Part shown: positions 47,000 through 55,813 of the stretch, piece after piece | How the letters are laid out: every line of letters starts with the position of its first letter | How positions within the stretch are numbered: the first letter of the stretch is position 1 | Source of the DNA: Lachnospiraceae bacterium | GTDB lineage: Bacteria; Bacillota; Clostridia; Lachnospirales; Lachnospiraceae | NCBI GenBank assembly: GCA_031280955.1 | Contig: JAITGA010000016.1 | Coordinates: 176,313-240,312 of the forward strand | Direction: 5' to 3' | Length of the DNA: 64,000 nucleotides | Notes under the pieces: generated by a model | Told to the model about the DNA's origin: nothing | Seen by the model: the letters and a program-made list of their open reading frames with translations, nothing else | Database searches by the model: none | Position numbers and translations under genes: made by a program

Positions 47000-47896
47000 A
47001 TGAAAACCATCACCCGTAAAGCCTACGCAAAACTCAATCTTGGACTTGATGTCATCGGACGCCGCCCTGATGGGTATCATGAGTTGCGAATGATTATGCA
47101 GACGATTGATTTATATGATGAACTTCGCTTTGAGGAGATAAAAGACGAAAGAGGAACAGTCCGCTTGTATGTGGAGGATGAAAGAACACAGGCGGCAGTT
47201 CCCCTCGCCACCATCCCTGCCAACGAAGAAAACCTCGTCCACCGCGCCGCAACAGCTATTCTCTCCCGCTTCCATCCTGACGGCGCGGTTGCGATTACCC
47301 TGACGAAGAGGATACCCATAGCCGCCGGACTGGGTGGCGGCAGTAGTGATGCTGCCTGTGTTTTTCATGGACTGAACTCATTATTTGACCTCAATATGCC
47401 GATAGATATAATGATGCAGATGGGAGTCGCAATCGGAGCCGACATCCCCTTTTGTCTGCTTAGCGGTACGGCTCTGGCAACAGGTATCGGCGAAAAGCTG
47501 ATATCATTACCGCCACCGCCGCCGTGCCACCTTGTAATCGTGAGACCGGCGATAGCAGTATCAACACGAGAGGTTTTTGCGATGCTTGACATCGGCGCAA
47601 TTACTAGGCATCCCAATGTTGATGAAATCGCTACTGCTATTCAACAAGGTGACTTGCTCGCGATCACCAACGAGATGGGCAATGTCCTTGAAACCGTGAC
47701 GATACACGAACATCCGATAATCGGCACTATCAAGGAGGAATTGGTCGAGTGGGGGGCGAAGATAGCGATGATGAGCGGCAGCGGGCCTAGTGTTTTTGCT
47801 ATTTTTACCGATAAAAAGCAAGCTACCCTAGCATATAAAGAAATGAAGAAACATTACGAAGCCTATCAAGCGGCTTGGGTAGATGTTAGCTGGTAA
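47000..47896 (+). CDS. ispE: 4-diphosphocytidyl-2-C-methyl-D-erythritol kinase
   Basis: A 298-residue GHMP kinase of the MEP isoprenoid pathway. The N-terminus is KAYAKLNLGLDVIGRRPDGYHE, the ATP loop is PIAAGLGGGSSDAA (about residues 105-118), and the C-terminal motif is MMSGSGPSVFAIF. ATG 47000 is chosen; an upstream frame from 46952 reads through the repeat and is rejected. AAGG lies only 5-8 nt before the start and is weak. The preceding array and composite repeat may form a leader of about 400 nt. Confidence 0.95.
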   Translation: MKTITRKAYAKLNLGLDVIGRRPDGYHELRMIMQTIDLYDELRFEEIKDERGTVRLYVEDERTQAAVPLATIPANEENLVHRAATAILSRFHPDGAVAITLTKRIPIAAGLGGGSSDAACVFHGLNSLFDLNMPIDIMMQMGVAIGADIPFCLLSGTALATGIGEKLISLPPPPPCHLVIVRPAIAVSTREVFAMLDIGAITRHPNVDEIATAIQQGDLLAITNEMGNVLETVTIHEHPIIGTIKEELVEWGAKIAMMSGSGPSVFAIFTDKKQATLAYKEMKKHYEAYQAAWVDVSW

Positions 47897-48004
47897 AGTT
47901 GGTTTGGCGGCGAAATATTAGTAATATTAAAGATAAGCATGGCGAACGCTAAAACAATAAATAACACATGTTATTTATCACCGTTTGCTACTGCTCCACA
48001 TATA

Positions 48005-48487
48005 CTACTTTTTACGCTGTTTGGCATTACCCCGCTCCTTAGCCATATCAGCTACTCGCTGCATGAACTTCTTTTTCTTTGGTGGAGCAGGATTGTTTTT
48101 GCCGAAGAGACCACGGACTTCGGTGATATAGATACCACTGACAGTGGCTTTGACTTCCTTTTTGATGGGTACGGAGTCGAATATTTTTTCCTCGCAAACC
48201 AGCGATATGATTTGCGGCCCGACCTTTGCCTTGACGATTGGCAGTTTCGCATTGCGCATCAATCTCGGTGTTTGATCAATTACTGCTTGCGGCAGATTGG
48301 CATCCTTTAGCCTCATGCGCTTTTTGTCAATGATTAGCATCGAAACCGTTTGCTTCATGGCATCGATTTGCTCTTTTTGGGCATCCTGCTTCTTTTGCGC
48401 TCGCTTCCCCAGAATATAGAGGATGACAGCAGCGACGAGGACAACGGCGAGAATGATAATGGTTACGAGAAGGGGAGTACTCATCAT
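48005..48487 (-). CDS. Membrane-anchored conserved hypothetical protein
   Basis: A 160-residue protein with one N-terminal membrane helix (LLVTIIILAVVLVAAVILYI), a charged segment, and a compact domain with MLIIDKKRMRLKDANLPQAV and KAKVGPQIISLVCEEKIFD, KKEVKATVSGIYITEVRGL. The end is very basic. I recall homologues in Lachnospiraceae but no function. CAGGAGG precedes two adjacent ATGs (48487, 48484). It is divergent from cls. Confidence 0.7.
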   Translation of the reverse strand: MMSTPLLVTIIILAVVLVAAVILYILGKRAQKKQDAQKEQIDAMKQTVSMLIIDKKRMRLKDANLPQAVIDQTPRLMRNAKLPIVKAKVGPQIISLVCEEKIFDSVPIKKEVKATVSGIYITEVRGLFGKNNPAPPKKKKFMQRVADMAKERGNAKQRKK

Positions 48488-48513
48488 AGACCTCCTGGAT
48501 CAAACAATCAACA

Positions 48514-48542
48514 ATGCAAGCACTTATAAGTAAGGGTATAAT
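48514..48542 (+). promoter_or_regulatory. Weak candidate promoter for cls
   Basis: A perfect TATAAT (48537-48542) has only ATGCAA (48514-48519) at 17 bp upstream. It is placed 41 bp before the cls start. Confidence 0.35.
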
Positions 48543-48583
48543 AACACTTTTGCGAGAAATAGTAAAGCGGGGAAAGGACAGAT

Positions 48584-50128
48584 ATGGGTATCATGAGAGC
48601 GATATTTGAAGTTATCGGTACAGGCATTGCTTTCATGTTTGAGTATTTTCTTTTCGTTAATTTCTTTTTGGCAATAATTGTTGTCTTCTTTCAACGAAAA
48701 GACCCGAAATCCACATGGACGTGGCTTTTATTCCTTTATATCATTCCTGTTTTTGGTTTTATTATCTATCTCTTAATCGGTACGGATATGCACAAGCGGC
48801 GTATTTTTCGCACCAAGGAAATAGATGACCGCCTAAGCCAAGCCATCCACAACCAACGCATGGGTCTTCGCAACAAGGAAGCCTTGTCTGACAATGAAAC
48901 TGTAGTACAATATTCTGATCTGATTCTATATAATCTCGAAACCTCGGGTGCCATCCTTTCATCCGGCAATGATGTTCACATCATAAATGATGGCAAGGAA
49001 AAATTCGACCTACTGCTTGCCGATATGAAAAATGCCAAAAAGAGCATCCATTTTCAATACTATATCATTCGTCCCGATGAGGTTTTCGACAGTATTTGTG
49101 AGGTCTTGCGGGAAAGGGCAAAGGCGGGGGTCGAGGTACGTATCTTATATGACAGTATGGGGTCACGCTGGGTGCGAGAGCGTTTTTGGCGGATGCTGCG
49201 AAGTGAAGGTATCGAGGCGGTCGGCTTTTTTCCGGCTCTGCTTCGTTGGTTTCATTTGCGTATCAATTACCGGAATCACCGTAAAATAGTTGTTATCGAC
49301 AGTCACATCGCCTATGTCGGCGGCTTCAATGTCGGACGTGAATATCTGGGTAAGGATGAAAAATATGGTTACTGGCGTGATTCACACTTACGGATTATCG
49401 GTGAGGCAGTTGAGGCTTTGCAGGCACGTTTCATACTAGACTGGAATCATGCAGCCAAAAAGAACCTTAACATGGAGCGATATTTAAAAGATGAAGCAGA
49501 AAACCTATCAGAAATTCCAAAGGAATTTCTGCCAGATAATCCAACGGATTTTCTGGCCGATATCACCACCCCCTCCTACGGCTGTGATGTACAAATCATC
49601 AGCGACGGACCCGACACCCATATCAAGAATATCCGTGATAACTATCTGCGCCTGATCAGCAAGGCAAAGAAGCGGATTTACATCCAGACACCCTACTTTA
49701 TTCCTGATGAATCCATCATGTCTGCACTTCTCTTCGCCATCCACTCGGGTATCGAGGTTAATATCATGATTCCCGACCGCCCTGACCATCCCTTTGTTTA
49801 TTGGGCAACATATTACCACATAGGCGAGATGGTGACAGCAGGGGCGAATTGTTATACATATCGTGACGGTTTCATGCACGCCAAGGTGATGGTGATAGAT
49901 GATGAAGTAGCCAGTTGCGGCACTGCCAACATGGATATTCGTAGTTTCACCCTCAATTTTGAGGTCAATGCGATTATTTACAGCAAAGAAAAAGCTAAGG
50001 AGCTGAGCGACGCTTTCCTCGAAGATGTGAAAAGAAGCCGCCAAATTACCAAAGACGCATATCTATCACGACCGCTCAAGATACGCTTCAAGGAGCAAAC
50101 TTGCCGGATATTGTCGCCGTTACTTTGA
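48584..50128 (+). CDS. cls: Cardiolipin synthase (phospholipase D family)
   Basis: A 514-residue membrane enzyme condensing two phosphatidylglycerols to cardiolipin. Two N-terminal membrane helices (about residues 15-65) are followed by two phospholipase D motifs, HRKIVVID (about 231) and HAKVMVID (about 431), each HxK(x)4D. GGGGAAAGG precedes ATG 48584. The length is typical of Gram-positive Cls. A repeat element and array 2 lie downstream. Confidence 0.95.
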   Translation: MGIMRAIFEVIGTGIAFMFEYFLFVNFFLAIIVVFFQRKDPKSTWTWLLFLYIIPVFGFIIYLLIGTDMHKRRIFRTKEIDDRLSQAIHNQRMGLRNKEALSDNETVVQYSDLILYNLETSGAILSSGNDVHIINDGKEKFDLLLADMKNAKKSIHFQYYIIRPDEVFDSICEVLRERAKAGVEVRILYDSMGSRWVRERFWRMLRSEGIEAVGFFPALLRWFHLRINYRNHRKIVVIDSHIAYVGGFNVGREYLGKDEKYGYWRDSHLRIIGEAVEALQARFILDWNHAAKKNLNMERYLKDEAENLSEIPKEFLPDNPTDFLADITTPSYGCDVQIISDGPDTHIKNIRDNYLRLISKAKKRIYIQTPYFIPDESIMSALLFAIHSGIEVNIMIPDRPDHPFVYWATYYHIGEMVTAGANCYTYRDGFMHAKVMVIDDEVASCGTANMDIRSFTLNFEVNAIIYSKEKAKELSDAFLEDVKRSRQITKDAYLSRPLKIRFKEQTCRILSPLL

Positions 50129-50167
50129 CAGCATCCCTACCCGGCTTTAAGTATCATCTCTCGGCTC

Positions 50168-50202
50168 GTCATTGCGAGGCGTTTTATACGCCGAAGCAAT
50201 CC
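50168..50202 (+). repeat. GTCATTGCGAG...GAAGCAATCC element
   Basis: A 35-bp copy 40 bp after cls, with an inner GGCG-TTTTATA-CGCC hairpin. It resembles the copies at 44538 and 44660 rather than those in the S10 operon. Confidence 0.85.
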
Positions 50203-50219
50203 ATTTATTTAAGGTTAGA

Positions 50220-50268
50220 TTCTGCGACTAATCTGCGTCAAGCAGCGGTGCAGAATGACGATTTTTTT
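50220..50268 (+). terminator. Possible terminator after cls
   Basis: TTCTGC (50220-50225) / GCAGAA (50250-50255) encloses a small CTGC-GTCAA-GCAG stem, and a run of seven T follows six bases later (50262-50268). The gap before the T-run makes it weak. Confidence 0.4.
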
Positions 50269-50362
50269 ATACTATTTCAATATAGGGTTGAACAGTAAGC
50301 TTAGATATATCGGGGTAATATTACGAAATTTCATCAAAAGACTATCTTTGAAGAAAGGATTG

Positions 50363-50371
50363 TGTTATAAA
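50363..50371 (+). promoter_or_regulatory. Extended -10 promoter candidate for hairpin array 2
   Basis: TGTTATAAA (50363-50371) fits an extended -10 (TGN then TATAAA) without a good -35 box. The expected start near 50378 lies 6 bp before the first unit of array 2, the same arrangement as at array 1. Confidence 0.45.
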
Positions 50372-50383
50372 TTAAACATCAAG

Positions 50384-50535
50384 CAAACATCGAGTTATAC
50401 TAAGTTCGTGGAAAACCTCACTAAGTATAACTAACGAGCAAACATCGAGTTACACTAGACTCGTGAAGTACCTCGTCAAGTGTAACTAACGATGTCAACA
50501 AGAATACTACGTATTCTTGAAGCAAACACACAGTT
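50384..50535 (+). repeat. Hairpin array 2: two 55-bp units plus cap hairpin
   Basis: Units start CAAACATCGAG at 50384 and 50439, 55 bp apart. Unit 1 has AGT/ACT in the variable stem block and an altered loop TCGTGGAAAACCTC. Unit 2 has GAC/GTC and a second covariation: GTTACACT pairs with AGTGTAAC where the other units have GTTATACT/AGTATAAC. After unit 2 comes CGATGTC and the same cap hairpin CAAGAATAC-TAC-GTATTCTTG (50499-50519), then a truncated unit start GCAAACACACAG. It ends 30 bp before the lipoprotein gene. Confidence 0.9.
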
Positions 50536-50565
50536 GAAACAAGCAATTTTAGTTAGGAGAAGGAA

Positions 50566-51654
50566 ATGAAAAAACATTGGAGTTGGTTATTGGTCACATT
50601 ATTATTGGCAATCATGGTAAGCGGTTGCAAGAACAGCAATGATGCTGATGAGGCAGAGTATCTAAAGGATATCAAGATTGAAAATTATGTGACATTGGGC
50701 GCATATAAAGGACTCGAAATATCCATAGATTCACCGGAAATACTGGAAGAGGACATCGACGAAGCAATGATGATGTTTATCGATAGATTTCCGATGTTGG
50801 AGTTTGTGGACGGGCCGGCGGTATCAGGTGATGAAATCAATATCGACTTCGTTGGTACAGTAGACGGTGTTGCTTTCGCCGGCGGCACGGCAGACAATGT
50901 CATCTACACCCTCGGTTCATATCAATACATAGCCGATCTCGATGATGGAATGATAGGGATGACTGTCGGTGAGGTAAAGGAAGTTCCGGTCACTTTCCCT
51001 GAAACCTATCATAGTGCTGATTTGGCGGGACAACCTGCCATCTTCACCGTTACCATGAACAGTATCGAACGTCCAATGACAGATCAGTCCTGGACAGACG
51101 AATACGTGATATGGCTGACGGAAGGACAGTTTACCACCATCAGCGATTTTCGTGTATACATCAGGGAAACCATGGAAATGGATATGCAGGCGGGATATGA
51201 CAATGCCCTTGCTACTTATATTGCCGATGCCGTACTTTCTGATGCGACATTTGCCGAGCTTCCGAGCGGTATGGTCAGACGGGTTACAGAAGGACTAATG
51301 GCAAACATCAGCTTTTATGCAATGATGAATGGCATGGATGTTGCCACATATATGTTGATGTCAGGAATGATTGATTATTATGATGACCCTGATGCCGTGC
51401 TTGCAGAACAGGCAGAGCTTAGTGTCATGCGCTATATAGCATATCAAGCAATAGCCGACATTGAGGGCTTGGGCGTTACTGATGAAGAGTTAAATGCCGC
51501 AATCGCAGAGTTGGCAAGCAATGCGGGGATGGGTATAGAAGAGTACAAGAAAGAGATGGAGATGGATGAGGAGGGATACCGGGAATATTTGATGTTGTCA
51601 CGAGTATCCGATTTTTTGATAGAAAACGCAATTATTACTATAATTGAACGATGA
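50566..51654 (+). CDS. Trigger-factor-like lipoprotein (FKBP-type peptidyl-prolyl isomerase)
   Basis: A 362-residue protein with a lipoprotein signal (MVSGC, Cys 21), so it is likely held on the outer face of the membrane. Residues about 80-170 resemble the FKBP domain of trigger factor (GDEINIDFVGTVDGVAFAGG, then VTFPETYHSADLAGQPAIFT). The rest is helical and acidic, like the trigger-factor C-terminal chaperone domain (VTDEELNAAIAELA). The ribosome-binding N-terminal domain is missing. A role in folding exported proteins is inferred. AGGAGAAGG precedes ATG 50566. Confidence 0.85.
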   Translation: MKKHWSWLLVTLLLAIMVSGCKNSNDADEAEYLKDIKIENYVTLGAYKGLEISIDSPEILEEDIDEAMMMFIDRFPMLEFVDGPAVSGDEINIDFVGTVDGVAFAGGTADNVIYTLGSYQYIADLDDGMIGMTVGEVKEVPVTFPETYHSADLAGQPAIFTVTMNSIERPMTDQSWTDEYVIWLTEGQFTTISDFRVYIRETMEMDMQAGYDNALATYIADAVLSDATFAELPSGMVRRVTEGLMANISFYAMMNGMDVATYMLMSGMIDYYDDPDAVLAEQAELSVMRYIAYQAIADIEGLGVTDEELNAAIAELASNAGMGIEEYKKEMEMDEEGYREYLMLSRVSDFLIENAIITIIER

Positions 51655-51722
51655 CCTATGGCAGCATTGCTTTTCAAATTAAACTTTGCCACGTTTAGTC
51701 GGGGAGCATATGGGGTAAGCAT

Positions 51723-52961
51723 ATGAAAAAGAGTACCGTCAAATGGTTTTTGCCGGTCATTTTCGTATCAGCGTTGGTGCTGGCAATCATTATGGTGTCG
51801 CCCGTAGATGCGACTACCATTAGCGACCTCCAAAGGCAGCAGCGCGTACTACGTCAACAACGTGAGGAAGAGCTAAGGCGACGTGCCGCCGAGCAACAGC
51901 AACTTGACAATGTCACAGGAAATATCGGTGGTATGGAGCATGATGCGGGAATAATTGCTGATGAAATCGCTGAGATTGATGAAGCTCTGGTTATGGTTAT
52001 CGCCAGCATTGATATCCTGACGGAAGAAATAGAGATAACAGAAGAAAACATTATCATTACTACTATTCTTTATGAAGAGGCGAAAGCAACCGAGGAAGCC
52101 CAGTACCTAGCCATGAAAATGCGTCTCAAACATATGTATGAGACTTCAACAGTATCACTTTTGCAAATGTTGATTGATTCTACCAGTCTGGGTAATATCC
52201 TCAATCGCCTTGAGTTTATGGAACAACTAAACGGTTATGATGAAGTTCAACTGGAAGCTTATATTAGGGTCAAAGAAGAAACAAATGCCCTAAGGGAGCA
52301 ACTGGAAGATGAAAGAGCTTTTCTCGCCGCCCAACAGTATGAGTTGGAAGTGGAAAAACTTGACATGGAAATTTTGCTGACGGAGAAAGTAGCTCTTTTT
52401 GAAAACTTCGAAGCGATGATTGCCGAAGCCAGACGTGAAGCTGCCCGGTATACAGCCAGCATCAGGGCGATGAACGACCAAATAAGAAGACTTGAACGCG
52501 ACGAAGCTAGTGCCAGGGCAAGGGAACAAGAACTCATCAGAGCCGAGGAAGAAGCAAGACGGCTTGCCAATCAATCTTCGGGGAGCAGAAACTATTTGCC
52601 ACCTAGCAGCTTTAGCGGCTCGACAGGAGAACGGATTTCCGCTTATGCTCGCCAGTTCGTGGGTAATCCTTATGTATTCGGCGGTACTAGCCTCACGCAG
52701 GGAGCGGATTGTTCAGGATTCATCTGGCGAGTTTACCGTGATTTCGGCTTCAATGTACCACGGACATCAGCATCGTTTCGCACCGCAGGGACAGGTGTTG
52801 AGTTTAGCAATGCCAGACCGGGTGATGTCATCTGTTATGCCGGACACGTCGGGCTTTACATCGGCAATGGCAATATCGTCCATGCGAGTACCGAGCGGAC
52901 AGGCATCGTAATCTCACGAGCGACATATCGCCCGATTCTTGCCGTTCGCCGCTTTGTTTGA
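51723..52961 (+). CDS. Secreted NlpC/P60 peptidoglycan hydrolase with coiled-coil domain
   Basis: A 412-residue exported protein: signal sequence (about 1-30), long Glu/Arg-rich coiled coil (about 35-275, PcsB/CwlO-like), short Ser/Gly linker, and a C-terminal NlpC/P60 domain. Catalytic residues are Cys in GADCSGF (about 329), His in YAGHVGLYIG (about 375) and a third polar position at VHAST (about 386). Proteins of this build cleave peptide cross-links and are often activated by FtsEX in division. It follows the lipoprotein gene by 68 bp. Confidence 0.92.
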   Translation: MKKSTVKWFLPVIFVSALVLAIIMVSPVDATTISDLQRQQRVLRQQREEELRRRAAEQQQLDNVTGNIGGMEHDAGIIADEIAEIDEALVMVIASIDILTEEIEITEENIIITTILYEEAKATEEAQYLAMKMRLKHMYETSTVSLLQMLIDSTSLGNILNRLEFMEQLNGYDEVQLEAYIRVKEETNALREQLEDERAFLAAQQYELEVEKLDMEILLTEKVALFENFEAMIAEARREAARYTASIRAMNDQIRRLERDEASARAREQELIRAEEEARRLANQSSGSRNYLPPSSFSGSTGERISAYARQFVGNPYVFGGTSLTQGADCSGFIWRVYRDFGFNVPRTSASFRTAGTGVEFSNARPGDVICYAGHVGLYIGNGNIVHASTERTGIVISRATYRPILAVRRFV

Positions 52962-52985
52962 TTAGGAACAAAAGGAATATCTTCG

Positions 52986-54446
52986 ATGCAAAAGCAAAAC
53001 CTCACTCTTTTGACTGACCTATATGAACTGACAATGATGCAAGGGTATTTTCGCCACAAAGATCGCAATGAGACGGTCATTTTTGACATGTTTTATCGTA
53101 CCAATCCCTGTAGTGGCGGTTATGCCATCATTGCCGGTCTGGAGCAGTTGATTGATTTCATCGAGAACATTCATTTTTCTACCGAGGACATCGAATATCT
53201 GCGGAGTCTGGGTATTTTTCATGAGGACTTTTTGGAATACCTAAGCGGTTTTGGATTCTCCGGTGATATATTTGCAATCCCTGAGGGGACGGTAGTGTTC
53301 CCTCGTGAGCCACTGGTCAAGGTCATAGCTCCGATTATGGAAGCGCAGATGATCGAGACGGCGATACTCAACATTATCAATCATCAGAGCCTGATTGCCA
53401 CCAAAGCCTCACGGGTCTGCCATGCGGCAAAAGGTGACAGCGTTCTTGAATTTGGACTGCGGCGGGCGCAAGGTCCAGATGCGGGTATCTATGGAGCAAG
53501 AGCGGCGATTATCGGCGGTTGTGACGGGACATCCAATGTCCTTTGCGGTCGGCTCTTCGACGTTCCCGTGCGCGGCACTCACGCCCATAGTTGGATTATG
53601 AGTTTTCCCGATGAATATACGGCATTTTTGACATATGCAAAGCTCTATCCGCAAACGCCGATACTACTGGTCGATACCTACGACACCTTACGCTCCGGAG
53701 TTCCCAATGCCATTCGTGTCTTTTTGGAGCTTCGTGAGTCAGGCATGGAGCTAAGGAACTATGGTATCCGCTTAGACAGCGGTGACTTGTCGTATCTGTC
53801 CAAGGAAGCCCGGCGGATGCTTGATGAAGCGGGCTTTACCGATGCCGCCATTCTCGCTTCCAATGACCTTGATGAGTATCTGATTGAGAGCCTAAAGGCA
53901 CAAGGAGCGATGATTACGACTTGGGGAGTGGGAACGCACTTGATTACATCAAGAGATGACCCTGCTTTTGGCGGTGTTTACAAACTGGCAGCGATCATGG
54001 GTGATGATGGTGAGTTCATCCCCAAGGTCAAACACTCGGAAAATTCCGACAAGGTGACGAACCCGCACAACAAAAAGATTCTGCGGATATATGACAAAGT
54101 AAATGGCAAAGTCAAAGCTGATTTGATTTGCCTCGTTAGTGAGGAATATGATGAAAATGAACCCCTCTTGCTCTTTGATCCATATGAACCGTGGAAGAAG
54201 ACCTATCTTCACGGCGGCAGCTACACGCTTCGCGAGCTGATGGTGCCGGTATTCGAAAATGGCAAGTGTGTTTATCAATCACCGTCGGTGATGGCAATCC
54301 GTGATTATTGCCGCCGCGAGCTTGATACCTTGTGGGAGGAAACCCGCCGTTTCGTCAACCCCCACCCTGTCTATGTCGATTTGTCACAACCACTTTATGA
54401 CATCAAAATGAAACTGTTGAAGCAGGAAAGGGACAAGCCACACTAA
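52986..54446 (+). CDS. pncB: Nicotinate phosphoribosyltransferase
   Basis: A 486-residue enzyme making nicotinate mononucleotide in NAD salvage. Motifs: LTDLYELTMMQGYF at the N-terminus, EFGLRRAQGPDAG, GTHAHSWIMSF with the active-site His, and GIRLDSGDLSYLS. Its stop overlaps that of the convergent ATP-grasp gene by 4 bp, so no separate terminator exists between them. Confidence 0.95.
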   Translation: MQKQNLTLLTDLYELTMMQGYFRHKDRNETVIFDMFYRTNPCSGGYAIIAGLEQLIDFIENIHFSTEDIEYLRSLGIFHEDFLEYLSGFGFSGDIFAIPEGTVVFPREPLVKVIAPIMEAQMIETAILNIINHQSLIATKASRVCHAAKGDSVLEFGLRRAQGPDAGIYGARAAIIGGCDGTSNVLCGRLFDVPVRGTHAHSWIMSFPDEYTAFLTYAKLYPQTPILLVDTYDTLRSGVPNAIRVFLELRESGMELRNYGIRLDSGDLSYLSKEARRMLDEAGFTDAAILASNDLDEYLIESLKAQGAMITTWGVGTHLITSRDDPAFGGVYKLAAIMGDDGEFIPKVKHSENSDKVTNPHNKKILRIYDKVNGKVKADLICLVSEEYDENEPLLLFDPYEPWKKTYLHGGSYTLRELMVPVFENGKCVYQSPSVMAIRDYCRRELDTLWEETRRFVNPHPVYVDLSQPLYDIKMKLLKQERDKPH

Positions 54447-55813
54447 AATCCTACCACTACCGTTGCGACCGTCTTTTCATCATATTGGGTGGAAATGATG
54501 TCACCATCTGCCATGCGTGAATACATACCCCGAGCTTTGCCGTTATAACAAAACACTCCGGTCAAATTGCTATAATTGGCAACGACGGGATTTTGGGCAG
54601 CAAAGTCAATGTTGGCAGTAAGATAAGGTCGATGAAAACGCTGTAAAATATAGTCGGCATTCAGATGTTCCCGGCACACTTCGTACCATTTCTCCTTTGT
54701 GAAGTTTTTGCCGGCAAAGAAACCCTTTGCCCCATATGAATCACAAGGCTTGATAATCCAGTTTTTATGCTCTTCATAGTTATCATGAGCAAGCATATCT
54801 GTAAACAGATGTGTTCGCAGGTTTACCTCAGTCAAAGGATAGGTGGCAGGGAAGTGGCAAGTAATGAACTCACGCTCCGACTCTGAAAGAATAGTCTGTG
54901 TCAGCGGATGGTGGATAATATAGAAAAACCGCTTGTTGTGGACGATTTGGGTGACGAAATCACCAATCAGATGAACGGCACGGGAAGTTACCGCTTGGAG
55001 AAATGGTGCGAGCTCCTTTTCATGCCTCATGATGTCGCTGGTAACGGCACGGCGGTAAATGGCATCTATCACCATGCCGCTCTTTGTCCGCAGTACCCCA
55101 TCAGCAAAAGTCAGCTCCCGGATATCACAAATTTCACATTCTATCCCTTGGCGCAAAAATGCCGCTTGGAAATGCTCAAACTCAACCAGATAACCGACAT
55201 CAAGGAAGTCAACGATGGCTACCCGTGGGGATACCCGCTGGGCGTTCTTTGCCGTGGTGCTAACATCATCAGCCTCTGAGCTATAATCCTCAATAAATGC
55301 TGTCACCCATGAATCAAAAAGTTCAAAGAGACGATATTCCCTGCCGGCGACAAAATCTTGAAAAGCACTATTGGCAGTCAGGAGTTTGCCGAGGGTATTG
55401 TCTTCGTACATAGCACTGGTGCCATCGGTATTGATTTCACACATCATGATATCGCCGCTTTTTTGTTCAAGGAAAAAGTCTATCCTCGCCATTGGCACCC
55501 ATGAGTGGCGGCGGCGGGAAGCGAGAATCAGAGCCTCCAGCTGCGGCGGGAAGGCAAATAAGGAGCGGTAGTTTGGGTCACGAAAATAGAGTTCGATTAC
55601 TTTGTCAAAGAGCAAAAACATCTGCTCGATAAAGGTCTCAATGATACGATACTGCTCTGCGGATATCACTTTTGGTATTGCCAAAGTACGGACGTAATTA
55701 CCCTTATAAGCGAGATTGTTGTCACGTATCAGTTGATTGATATTGAGAAAGTCATTTTTGCTCCGCTCAGGGTTTTTGTTGATTATCTTAAGTATGGTTT
55801 CTTCATATGTCAT
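54443..55813 (-). CDS. ATP-grasp protein, glutathionylspermidine-synthase-like
   Basis: A 456-residue soluble protein. The middle and end carry ATP-grasp-like parts: MARIDFFLEQKSGDIMMCEI, EINTDGTSAMYEDN, and NWIIKPCDSYGAKGFFAGKN with its Lys and following acidic residues. This order resembles the circularly permuted ATP-grasp group that includes glutathionylspermidine synthases; the substrate is unknown. Its start overlaps the end of the sensor kinase gene by 11 nt, so the two are translationally coupled. Confidence 0.7.
   Translation of the reverse strand: MTYEETILKIINKNPERSKNDFLNINQLIRDNNLAYKGNYVRTLAIPKVISAEQYRIIETFIEQMFLLFDKVIELYFRDPNYRSLFAFPPQLEALILASRRRHSWVPMARIDFFLEQKSGDIMMCEINTDGTSAMYEDNTLGKLLTANSAFQDFVAGREYRLFELFDSWVTAFIEDYSSEADDVSTTAKNAQRVSPRVAIVDFLDVGYLVEFEHFQAAFLRQGIECEICDIRELTFADGVLRTKSGMVIDAIYRRAVTSDIMRHEKELAPFLQAVTSRAVHLIGDFVTQIVHNKRFFYIIHHPLTQTILSESEREFITCHFPATYPLTEVNLRTHLFTDMLAHDNYEEHKNWIIKPCDSYGAKGFFAGKNFTKEKWYEVCREHLNADYILQRFHRPYLTANIDFAAQNPVVANYSNLTGVFCYNGKARGMYSRMADGDIISTQYDEKTVATVVVGF

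Noticed and set aside
50220..50268. Strong terminator after cls
   Set aside because: The stem is separated from the T-run by six bases and has a large loop, so it was kept only as a low-confidence feature.
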